A program made the position numbers and the translations under genes. Of a stretch of 64,000 nt of DNA, positions 53,177 through 60,340 are shown one piece after another; the stretch's first letter is position 1, and every line of letters starts with the position of its first letter. The stretch covers positions 1-64,000 of the forward strand of contig SVHW01000005.1 in NCBI GenBank assembly GCA_015055655.1, read 5' to 3'. Under the pieces are notes generated by a model that worked only from the letters and a program-made list of their open reading frames with translations, did not search any database and was not told the DNA's origin. The DNA is from Clostridiales bacterium. GTDB lineage: Bacteria; Bacillota; Clostridia; Christensenellales; Borkfalkiaceae.

Positions 53177-53794
53177 ATGAAAGTATTGCTTATTAACGGT
53201 AGTTGTCACGAGAAAGGTTGCACGTACACCGCGCTTGCGGAAGTGGAGAAAGCATTAAACGCCAACGGCGTAGAAACGGAAATCTATTGGCTTGGCGATA
53301 AAGACGTCCACGGCTGTAAGGGCTGTTGGGCGTGTAAAAAATTAAAGAAATGCGTTATCGACGACGGCGTCAACGAATTTGTGGAAAAGGCGGCGCAGTT
53401 TGACGGTTTCGTATTCGGTTCGCCCGTGTATTACGCGTCGGCGGCAGGCGCGCTCGTTTCCTTTATGGACAGAGTTTTTTACAGCGGCGGCAGAGCGCTT
53501 GCCTTTAAGCCTGCGGCGGCGGTGGTAAGCTGTCGAAGAGCCGGCGCGGCGACGACGTTTGACGTTATCAATAAGTATTTTACGATAAATAATATGCCGA
53601 TAGTAGGCTCTAATTATTGGAACGAAATTCACGGCAACAAAGCGGAAGAAGCGGCGCAAGACGAAGAGGGCTTGCAAACGATGCGCATTTTGGGCAATAA
53701 TATGGCTTGGCTGCTGAAATGTATCGCCCTTGGCAAAGAGGCAGGGGTTGCGCCGATTACGGAAAAGAAAATTTTTACCAATTTTATAAGATAA
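53177..53794 (+). CDS. Flavodoxin-fold NAD(P)H-dependent oxidoreductase
   Basis: A 205-residue FMN-binding protein of the NADPH-dependent FMN reductase/iron-sulfur flavoprotein type. The N-terminal strand and FMN loop are LLINGSCHEKGCTYTAL. A CKGCWACKKLKKC motif near residue 43 follows the pattern of this subfamily, where the Cys residues may bind a cluster or serve redox work. FGSPVYYASAAGALVSFMDR near 86 is the second FMN contact. The substrate cannot be read. It lies 12 nt after mutY and 19 nt before the YwaF-type gene. Confidence 0.9.
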   Translation: MKVLLINGSCHEKGCTYTALAEVEKALNANGVETEIYWLGDKDVHGCKGCWACKKLKKCVIDDGVNEFVEKAAQFDGFVFGSPVYYASAAGALVSFMDRVFYSGGRALAFKPAAAVVSCRRAGAATTFDVINKYFTINNMPIVGSNYWNEIHGNKAEEAAQDEEGLQTMRILGNNMAWLLKCIALGKEAGVAPITEKKIFTNFIR

Positions 53795-53813
53795 CGAAAC
53801 GAGGGAATTACGA

Positions 53814-54590
53814 ATGAGGGAATTTTTCGGGTTTGGCGGTTATCAACGCGAGGCGGAAGGATATATGTCTTGGCAGCATTTATTGTTCGTTTCCACGTTG
53901 ATGGCAATTATGATAGGGCTTTCCGTGTGGCTCGGTTTGCGTAATCGAAACAAGGACGAAAAGACGAAAAATAAAATTTTGGTTATTTCGGCAATCGCCA
54001 TTGATGCGTTCGAGCTTTTGAAAATCGTCGTATGTTGTTGGCGTTCGCGCGATATGAGTTCGATATTGCATCTGTTGCCTTTGTTCTTGTGCAGTATCCA
54101 GTTAATTACGATTCCGCTTGCGGCGTTTTCCAAGGGGAGAATAAAGGCGGCGGCGCTTGATTTCGTATTTATATTCGGTATTCTCGGCGCAGTGTTGGGT
54201 ACGTACGGCGCAGGACAAAATTACAACGCATATCCCGTCTTGTCTATGGATAACGTCGTGTCGGGGATAACGCACTCTATATCGGGGTTTGCGTCGTTGT
54301 ACATAGTCGTTTCCGGCATGGCAAGTATGAAAAAAGAAAATATATGGATAACGTTTTCTATCCTGCTCGGTTTCTGCGTAGTAGCGTACGTGGTAAACGT
54401 CGTCATCGATTATAATTATATGTTCTTAATGCGAGGGGACGGCACGCCTTACGATATATTTTTTAATCTTGTCAACGGCAACAAAGTGTTGTATCCGCTT
54501 ATCGTCGTTGTGTTATTCCTCTTGTATATTACGGCGTTTTACGCGATATACTTTTGGATACAAAAAAGGGCGAAAAAAAGCCAAAAGTAA
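53814..54590 (+). CDS. YwaF/TIGR02206-family integral membrane protein
   Basis: A 258-residue membrane protein with about seven helices. The N-terminal FFGFGGYQ and SWQHLLF segments and LHLLPLFLCSIQLI in the middle are typical of the YwaF family, whose function is not known. The start at 53814 has GAGGGAA upstream and keeps the family N-terminus; an internal ATG at 53865 after GAAGGA would remove it. It ends a short unit with mutY and the flavoprotein, and a terminator follows. Confidence 0.85.
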   Translation: MREFFGFGGYQREAEGYMSWQHLLFVSTLMAIMIGLSVWLGLRNRNKDEKTKNKILVISAIAIDAFELLKIVVCCWRSRDMSSILHLLPLFLCSIQLITIPLAAFSKGRIKAAALDFVFIFGILGAVLGTYGAGQNYNAYPVLSMDNVVSGITHSISGFASLYIVVSGMASMKKENIWITFSILLGFCVVAYVVNVVIDYNYMFLMRGDGTPYDIFFNLVNGNKVLYPLIVVVLFLLYITAFYAIYFWIQKRAKKSQK

Positions 54591-54610
54591 CGATGAATAT
54601 AAGGAAAATA

Positions 54611-54636
54611 AAAGCACCCTATCAAGGGTGCTTTTT
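54611..54636. terminator. Bidirectional terminator between convergent genes
   Basis: AAAGCACCC-TATCAA-GGGTGCTTT with a T-run at each end on its own strand. It serves the YwaF-type gene and the CDF gene. Confidence 0.88.
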
Positions 54637-54657
54637 GCATACGTTTTCGATATAGGA

Positions 54658-55824
54658 TTATACGAAAGGGTGTTCCACGCGGATAACGCAGGCGCACTCG
54701 GGGCGGAGATTTTTAATCTTTTCCGTCACTTGTTTTTCCGCGTCTTTGGCGCAAACGGGACAATCGGTGGGCATCACCAAATCGAAAATAAGGTTGATAT
54801 GCGTTTCGCCTTTCGTCATACGGAAATCGTGTATAGAAAACGTTTCGTTGACGTCTTTCGCGGCGTTTTCCGCCAAGGCGCGCAGTTCGTTCACCAGCGG
54901 GTCGTCCACGACGAGGGGGTCAAGATGCACGGTGACGATACAGCCAAATTTTTCGTGCATATCCCGTTCCATTTTATCCACGTCTTCGTGCGCTACGTTG
55001 ATATCGCTATCGGCAGGCACTTCGGCGTGGAAGGATACGATTTGTCTGCCGGGGCCGTAATCGTGCACCATAACGTCGTGAATCCCAACGATACGGGGAT
55101 ATCCTTTCACAAACTCGTAAATGTTTTCGATAAACGCAGGGTCGGGGGTAGAGCCAAGCAACAAATCAATCGTTTCTTTGGCGGCTTTCAAACCGGTAAA
55201 GAGGATGAATACGGCAACGAGAATCCCCGCCCAGCCGTCAATTTGCACGCCCCAAATCCGTGCAGCGAGCGCGCTGCAAAGGACCAACGTCGTCGCGATA
55301 CAATCGGACAGGGAATCTGCCGCCGCTGCTTTGACGGGCGCAGATTGAATTGTATTGCCGATTTTTCGATAAAAGAAGAATAACCACACTTTTACGAGGA
55401 TAGACGCGCCAAGGATGATAAAAGTGGCGTTTCCCACGTTAGGTAAGACGGGTTCGATAATTTTTTCAATAGAACCTTTCAGCAATTCAAACCCGACGAG
55501 GATAATCAGCATATCGACGATAAAGCCTGCAATATACTCGTATCTGCCGTGTCCCAAGGGGTGTTCCTTATCCACGGGTTTATTGGCGAGCCGTACGCCC
55601 AATAGGGTGACGATAGAAGAGCCGGCGTCGGAGATGTTATTAAAAGCGTCTGCGATAATGGCGACGGAAAAAGACAAGATACCCATCGTCAATTTGCCTG
55701 CGAAAAGCAAAATGTTTAGCAGTATCCCCGTTATCCCTGCCAGCGCAGCGTATTTGCCGCGTATTTTTGGGTCGTTCACGTCTTTATTTTTGCCGACAAC
55801 GGCGTTAATCAATAAATTCGTCAT
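54658..55824 (-). CDS. Cation diffusion facilitator (CDF) family metal exporter
   Basis: CDF proteins export Zn2+, Mn2+, Fe2+ or Cd2+ in exchange for protons. The 388-residue product has six membrane helices (about 20-220), with the helix-2 metal site ADAFNNISDAGSS near residue 60 and HPLGHGRYEY near 88. Helix 5 has the second site, AAADSLSDCIAT near 165. The Asn/Asp at the helix-2 entrance and the Asp pairs resemble the Mn-type subgroup, but I cannot fix the metal. A cytoplasmic domain follows (about 225-388), longer than usual, with a Cys-containing end. Own promoter upstream with a direct repeat. Confidence 0.93.
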   Translation of the reverse strand: MTNLLINAVVGKNKDVNDPKIRGKYAALAGITGILLNILLFAGKLTMGILSFSVAIIADAFNNISDAGSSIVTLLGVRLANKPVDKEHPLGHGRYEYIAGFIVDMLIILVGFELLKGSIEKIIEPVLPNVGNATFIILGASILVKVWLFFFYRKIGNTIQSAPVKAAAADSLSDCIATTLVLCSALAARIWGVQIDGWAGILVAVFILFTGLKAAKETIDLLLGSTPDPAFIENIYEFVKGYPRIVGIHDVMVHDYGPGRQIVSFHAEVPADSDINVAHEDVDKMERDMHEKFGCIVTVHLDPLVVDDPLVNELRALAENAAKDVNETFSIHDFRMTKGETHINLIFDLVMPTDCPVCAKDAEKQVTEKIKNLRPECACVIRVEHPFV

Positions 55825-55840
55825 AATGTCCTCGAAAGCG

Positions 55841-55876
55841 TTTGATACGATTTATTACGTTTGATACGATTTATTA
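55841..55876 (-). repeat. Direct repeat of 17 bp next to the CDF promoter
   Basis: TTTGATACGATTTATTA at 55841-55857 and 55860-55876. The second copy reaches into the -10 box of the CDF promoter and the first lies in the 5' leader. This is the position of an operator pair. Confidence 0.65.
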
Positions 55877-55901
55877 TATGCTACGCGTGCGCGTTTGTCA
55901 A
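55873..55901 (-). promoter_or_regulatory. Promoter of the CDF gene
   Basis: On the reverse strand TTGACA (55901-55896), a 17-bp spacer and TATAAT (55878-55873). Confidence 0.88.
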
Positions 55902-55940
55902 TCAAAAAATGAGAAAAGCGAAAAAACGGAGCAAAATTCG

Positions 55941-55970
55941 TTGACAAAAACGTCGTGTATATGTTACAAT
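55941..55970 (+). promoter_or_regulatory. Promoter of the yybP-ykoY riboswitch transcript
   Basis: TTGACA (55941-55946), an 18-bp spacer and TACAAT (55965-55970). The riboswitch starts about 8 nt later. Confidence 0.8.
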
Positions 55971-55974
55971 CACC

Positions 55975-56113
55975 AGTGTCATAGGGGAGTAGTCGGCTTG
56001 AAAAAGTCGTTACGTCTACAACACTGAAAACGTATTTTTCAGGCGTAATGGTAAACGACAAGACTTATGCGCAAATACCCAAACGGGTGTTTTTTGCGCG
56101 TAAGTTTTTTATT
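55975..56113 (+). promoter_or_regulatory. yybP-ykoY-type (Mn2+) riboswitch with terminator
   Basis: GGGGAGTAGTCGGC near 55984 and GACAAGACTTATG near 56057 match the two conserved blocks of the yybP-ykoY aptamer (GGGGAGUAG and GCAAGACC-like); CATA/TATG closes stem P1. The inner stem CTGAAAA...TTTTCAG lies near 56022-56042. ACTTATGCGCAAATACCC pairs with GGGTGTTTTTTGCGCGTAAGT and is followed by six T residues, a strong terminator that overlaps the P1 3' strand. Mn2+ binding should prevent termination and turn on the exchanger. Confidence 0.87.
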
Positions 56114-56132
56114 TTGTAAAGGAGTTTCAAAA

Positions 56133-57164
56133 ATGTTTTGGACGATTTTTTGGGCGGTAATTATGGTTATCGGCGGATTCGTGCTTTTGGTAAAGGGCGC
56201 GGATTGGTTCGTGGACGGCGCGGCGGGGCTTGCGGCGAAATTGCGTATTCCACAGCTCGTTATCGGTTTGACCATCGTGGCGTTCGGCACAAGCGCGCCG
56301 GAGCTTGCCACGTCGGTTATTTCAGCGATTGGCGGCGACGTCGGGATTGCGGTTGGCAACGTTTTAGGCAGCAATATCATGAATATTTTATTGATTTTAG
56401 GGCTTTCTGCAATGTTTAGCGTTTTGCCCGTACAAAAGGATTCGTTGCTTATCGATTTGCCCGTGTTATTAGGGGCGTCGGCGTTGATTGTGCTGTTTGG
56501 CGCGTTCGACAACGAAATCGGTAGATTGGAAGGTGGGATAATGGTATTCCTGCTTATCGCCTACACCGTATTTTTGGTAATGAAAGCGTTGCGTCAAAGG
56601 GATAAAGAGGGCGCGATGGTCGCGTTGGAAAATCACGAAGTAGTGACGGAAGAAACGGAAAAAAAGAGAAAGGGTTTCAACGGCTGGTACGACGGTATGA
56701 AAAAGTACACGTGGTTTTTGGCGATTGCCACCGTCGTGGGCTTGGGTATCGTTGTCGGTGGCGCAATGCTCGCCGTAGAAGGCGCAAAAACGATTGCGGC
56801 AGAAATCGGCATCAACCAAAAAATCATCGGTTTGACGGTGGTGGCTATCGGTACGTCCTTGCCCGAACTTATCACGTCGGTAGTGGCGGCGAAGAAAGGG
56901 GAAACGGACATCGCGGTAGGCAATATCGTCGGCAGCAACATTTTCAATATTATGTTGGTGGCAGGCTTATCGGCGGTGATTATGCCGTTGCCGTTTGCTT
57001 CGCAAGGTGCAACCTTCCTTTGGGACGGCGTGATAGCGTTTGGCGCGGCGGCGTTGTTGGCGTTGTGCGCGTATCTCCCGGGGCATAAAATAAACCGTGT
57101 GGGCGGCGGCGTAATGTTGGCAAGCTTTGCAGCGTACTACGCATACCTTTTCATAATGATGTAA
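56133..57164 (+). CDS. CaCA-family calcium/sodium (cation) exchanger
   Basis: A 343-residue exchanger with two inverted halves. The alpha repeats are AFGTSAPELATSVISA near residue 50 and AIGTSLPELITSVVAA near 230. Each is followed by DIAVGN(V/I)xGSN: GIAVGNVLGSN and DIAVGNIVGSN. The start at 56133 has AAAGGAG upstream. A hydrophilic loop of about 35 residues separates the halves, as usual. The yybP-ykoY riboswitch ahead suggests that Mn2+ controls it and that Mn2+ export is part of the role; the family label is Ca2+/Na+ or Ca2+/H+ exchange. Confidence 0.93.
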   Translation: MFWTIFWAVIMVIGGFVLLVKGADWFVDGAAGLAAKLRIPQLVIGLTIVAFGTSAPELATSVISAIGGDVGIAVGNVLGSNIMNILLILGLSAMFSVLPVQKDSLLIDLPVLLGASALIVLFGAFDNEIGRLEGGIMVFLLIAYTVFLVMKALRQRDKEGAMVALENHEVVTEETEKKRKGFNGWYDGMKKYTWFLAIATVVGLGIVVGGAMLAVEGAKTIAAEIGINQKIIGLTVVAIGTSLPELITSVVAAKKGETDIAVGNIVGSNIFNIMLVAGLSAVIMPLPFASQGATFLWDGVIAFGAAALLALCAYLPGHKINRVGGGVMLASFAAYYAYLFIMM

Positions 57165-57202
57165 AAAAGCGAAAATAATTTTGAAAAAGTCGGCAAAAAT
57201 GC

Positions 57203-57231
57203 TTGCCAAGGCAAAAAAAATTGTATATAAT
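57203..57231 (+). promoter_or_regulatory. Promoter of rplS
   Basis: TTGCCA (57203-57208), a 17-bp spacer and TATAAT (57226-57231). Confidence 0.78.
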
Positions 57232-57242
57232 AGGAAAGACTT

Positions 57243-57305
57243 CGAACGTTCCGCTGCCTTTTTTTGGGCATAACGAGGAGTTATGCAGCGGGTTATGAAC
57301 GTTTC
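57243..57305 (+). promoter_or_regulatory. Structured rplS leader, possible L19 autoregulatory element
   Basis: GAACGTTC at the start and GAACGTTT at the end, with CGCTGC/GCAGCG and CATAAC-GAGGA-GTTATG stems between, form one folded leader of about 60 nt directly before the rplS ribosome binding site. Ribosomal protein leaders for L19 are known in Firmicutes; assignment here is by position and shape, not by alignment. Confidence 0.6.
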
Positions 57306-57330
57306 GTAAATAACGGAGGTAAAGTCAAAG

Positions 57331-57675
57331 ATGAAAGGATTGATTGAAGCGATTGAAGCGGAAAACCTTAAAGCAGAAGTGCCTTCTTTTGAAGTAGGCG
57401 ACACGGTTAAGGTAGGCTACAAGATTATCGAAGGCGGCAAGGAACGTGTGCAAAACTTCGAAGGCGTAGTTATCGCAAAGAAGAACGGCGGTATTTCCGA
57501 AACGTTCACGGTACGTCACATTTCCTATGGCGTAGGCGTAGAAAAAACCTATCCTCTTCACTCCCCGAAGATTGCGTCTATCACGGTCGTAAGAAAGGGT
57601 AAAGTTAGAAGAGCGAAACTTTATTATCTGCGCAAGTTGACGGGCAAGGCTGCCAAAGTCAAAGAAAGAATTTAA
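57331..57675 (+). CDS. rplS: 50S ribosomal protein L19
   Basis: A 114-residue L19 of normal size. Diagnostic segments are [40 protein letters not shown], and the C-terminal [11 protein letters not shown]. The ribosome binding site is CGGAGG (57314-57319). Normally it ends the rpsP-rimM-trmD-rplS operon; here it is about 10 kb away from rimM with its own promoter, leader and terminator, and trmD is not in the window. Confidence 0.96.
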   Translation: MKGLIEAIEAENLKAEVPSFEVGDTVKVGYKIIEGGKERVQNFEGVVIAKKNGGISETFTVRHISYGVGVEKTYPLHSPKIASITVVRKGKVRRAKLYYLRKLTGKAAKVKERI

Positions 57676-57703
57676 TAGGAATACGTTGGAAGAATCCGCG
57701 AGG

Positions 57704-57742
57704 ACGAGTTTGCTTAAAGTCAAAGGCAAACTCGTTTATTTT
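57704..57742 (+). terminator. Terminator of rplS
   Basis: ACGAGTTTGC/GCAAACTCGT stem with a 12-nt loop, then TTATTTTTTT. Confidence 0.88.
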
Positions 57743-57814
57743 TTTCGCAGAAGAAAGACGCTTGTTTTTTTAGGAGAATCGTCTTATTTTCTATGAAAAA
57801 CCGGTATAATTTTG

Positions 57815-57843
57815 TTTACTTTTTTTGGCTTTTCGGTTACAAT
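57815..57843 (+). promoter_or_regulatory. Promoter of comM-dprA-topA
   Basis: TTTACT (57815-57820), a 17-bp spacer and TACAAT (57838-57843), 35 nt before the comM start. Confidence 0.65.
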
Positions 57844-57878
57844 AATAAGGAAAGACATATAATAAGGAAGGGGAAGAT

Positions 57879-59414
57879 ATGATTGCAAGGGTACAAAGCT
57901 ATGCTTTAACCGGTTTAGACGGCGTTGCAGTGACGGTAGAAACGGACGTTTCCAAAGGTCTGCCTTCTTACGAAATCGTCGGCCTTCCCGACGCGGCGGT
58001 AAAGGAATCGAAAGAGCGTGTAAAAAGCGCCGTTAAAAATAGCGCGTTGGAATTTCCTTTACATAAAATCACCGTCAACCTTGCCCCTGCCTACGTAAAA
58101 AAAGAAGGCTCGTCTTTCGATTTGCCCGTGGCTATCAGCCTGTTAAAAGCGAACGGCGTCTTACAGGCGGAAACGGAAGATACGGTGTTTTTAGGGGAAC
58201 TTGCCTTAAACGGCGATTTGCGCCCGATTACGGGCGTGCTGCCCGCGCTTATTTCCGCAAGAGATAAAGGGTATAAAAAATTCGTCGTGCCTTACGATAA
58301 CCGAAAAGAAGCAGGGTTTATCCACGGCGTATCTACGTATGCCGCGAAAAACTTAAAAGAAGTCGTCAATCATTTATCGGGGCTTGCGCCGCTGACAGCG
58401 GTGGAAACGACGCCGTTTGAAAATGCGAAAAACACGGAAAAACGCGCGTATGATTTGTCTTTTGTCAAAGGCCAAGCGATGGCAAAAAGGGCGTTGGAAG
58501 TGGCGGTGGCAGGCGGCCACAATATCCTTTTCGTCGGGCCTCCGGGCAGCGGTAAAACGTTGCTTGCCCGCGCAATCCCTTCCATTTTGCCCGATATGCG
58601 CTTTGACGAAGCGTTGGAAATCACGAAGATACACTCGATAGCAGGTACGCTGGGGGAAGAGGGAATCGTCACCACCCGTCCGTTCCGTTCTCCGCACCAC
58701 ACGGCGACGACGGTGTCGCTTTGCGGCGGGGGAAACAAGACGGTTCACCCCGGGGAAATCAGCCTTGCGCACGGCGGCGTGCTGTTCTTGGACGAACTGC
58801 CGGAATATAAACGTTCGTCTTTGGAAGCGATGCGCCAACCGTTGGAAGACGGCGTCATCACCGTTTCGCGCGCCAGCGGCACGATAACCTTCCCTGCGTC
58901 GTTTATGCTTTGCGCCAGTATGAACCCTTGTCCTTGCGGCAATTACGGCAGCAGCAAACGCCGTTGTACCTGTCGTCCCAACGATATACGGAAATACCAC
59001 GCAAGGGTGTCTGGGCCGCTGTTGGATAGAATTGATATTCAGGTGGAAGTGGACGGCGTGGAATACGACGATTTGGTATCGACGGCGGAAGAGGAGAGCA
59101 GCGCGCTCGTGAAAAAACGCGCAGACGTAGCGAGAAATATCCAACGCCAACGCTTTGAAGGGAGCAAAATCACCTCCAACGCGGAAATGGGAGAAAAGGA
59201 AACGCGGAAGTATTGTAAATTAAACGCAGAGTGCGAAGAAATTTTGCGTGAAGCGTATGAAAGATTGCGCCTTTCCGCGAGGGCGCGCTCGCGTATATTA
59301 AAAGTAGCGCGTACGATAGCCGATTTAGAGCTTTGTGAAGAAATTTTACCCGAACATTTATACGAGGCAATTTCCTATCGTTCGTATAGCGGGAAAGAGG
59401 ACGAACTCGAATAA
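57879..59414 (+). CDS. comM: YifB/ComM-type Mg-chelatase-like AAA+ protein
   Basis: ComM-type proteins are AAA+ helicases that help branch migration during natural transformation. The 511-residue product has the N-terminal Lon-like fold (about 1-170; GVAVTVETDVSKGLPSYEIVGLPD), Walker A GPPGSGKTLLARAIP near residue 223, Walker B GVLFLDELPEY near 303, and the four-Cys segment NPCPCGNYGSSKRRCTC near 350. A C-terminal Mg-chelatase domain follows. dprA, another transformation-linked gene, starts 9 nt later. Confidence 0.95.
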   Translation: MIARVQSYALTGLDGVAVTVETDVSKGLPSYEIVGLPDAAVKESKERVKSAVKNSALEFPLHKITVNLAPAYVKKEGSSFDLPVAISLLKANGVLQAETEDTVFLGELALNGDLRPITGVLPALISARDKGYKKFVVPYDNRKEAGFIHGVSTYAAKNLKEVVNHLSGLAPLTAVETTPFENAKNTEKRAYDLSFVKGQAMAKRALEVAVAGGHNILFVGPPGSGKTLLARAIPSILPDMRFDEALEITKIHSIAGTLGEEGIVTTRPFRSPHHTATTVSLCGGGNKTVHPGEISLAHGGVLFLDELPEYKRSSLEAMRQPLEDGVITVSRASGTITFPASFMLCASMNPCPCGNYGSSKRRCTCRPNDIRKYHARVSGPLLDRIDIQVEVDGVEYDDLVSTAEEESSALVKKRADVARNIQRQRFEGSKITSNAEMGEKETRKYCKLNAECEEILREAYERLRLSARARSRILKVARTIADLELCEEILPEHLYEAISYRSYSGKEDELE

Positions 59415-59423
59415 AGGTAGCGT

Positions 59424-60281
59424 ATGAAGGAAAGCCAATGCAAACAATTGCATATAGATTCGCCTTTATACCCTAAGGAGTGGGCAGATTTGCCCAACGC
59501 GCCGAAAACGTTGCAATATGTAGGGGACGCGACGTTGCTACAAACGCGAAAATTCACGGTGGTAGGCTCGCGTACGACGCCTGCGCAGGCGAGAAAGCTG
59601 GGCAAAGAAATCGCGGCGGATTTATCGCAGACGTTTACGCTGGTTACGGGCGTGGCGGACGGCGGTGACGAAACGGCGATAGAGGGCGCGATAGAGGCAG
59701 GCGGCAAGGTAATTTGCCTTTTGGCAGGCGGGTTTTCAGCGTTGCCGCAAAGCAATTTGCCCTTGCTTCGCAGCGTGGTAACAAACGGATTGTTGCTTTC
59801 CCCGTTTCCCTTTGACGAACCAACGCGGAAATTTTCTTACGAATTCCGTAACGAGCTTCTTGCCTATTTAGGGGAAGGAACGCTCGTTTTAGGGGCTGGG
59901 GAAAAAAGCGGCGCGCTAATCACGGCGAAATACGCAAAGCGCGCGTCACGGCAAATATTTGCATTGCCGTATGCGCCGGGCGTACACGCAGGCGTTGGCT
60001 GTAACGCATTGATAAAAGAGGGCGCGCATTTAACGGAGAGCGCCAAAGACGTCTATGTGGCGTTGGGGATAGAAGGCGGCGGCGTCAAACGTACGCAACG
60101 TTTAACGGAAATAGAAGAAAGCGTTTGGAAGACGTTGCAGGTATTGGCGGATAGCCACGTCAGCGAAATTTCCGCAAAAACGGGCGTGCCCCTTTTCAAA
60201 TTACGCGCGACGTTGTCGGCGTTGGAAATGAAAGGGCTGGTGGTATCGCTCGGTGGCAATCGCTACGCGGCGGTGCGTTAG
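59424..60281 (+). CDS. dprA: DNA-processing protein DprA, compact form
   Basis: DprA protects incoming single-stranded DNA and loads RecA. The Rossmann core is clear: VVGSRTTPAQARKLG near residue 46, TLVTGVADGGDETAIEGA near 70, and SGALITAKYAKRASRQIFALPYAPG near 162. A C-terminal winged helix follows (about 225-285). At 285 residues it lacks most of the N-terminal SAM-like domain found in the ~360-residue family members. Start ATG 59424 has AAAGGTAG upstream. The comM-dprA-topA-trmFO order is common in Firmicutes. Confidence 0.93.
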   Translation: MKESQCKQLHIDSPLYPKEWADLPNAPKTLQYVGDATLLQTRKFTVVGSRTTPAQARKLGKEIAADLSQTFTLVTGVADGGDETAIEGAIEAGGKVICLLAGGFSALPQSNLPLLRSVVTNGLLLSPFPFDEPTRKFSYEFRNELLAYLGEGTLVLGAGEKSGALITAKYAKRASRQIFALPYAPGVHAGVGCNALIKEGAHLTESAKDVYVALGIEGGGVKRTQRLTEIEESVWKTLQVLADSHVSEISAKTGVPLFKLRATLSALEMKGLVVSLGGNRYAAVR

Positions 60282-60340
60282 CCGACAAGAAACATTGAAA
60301 AAAAATTTTTAATAGGATAGAAAAGCAAAAGGATTACGAA

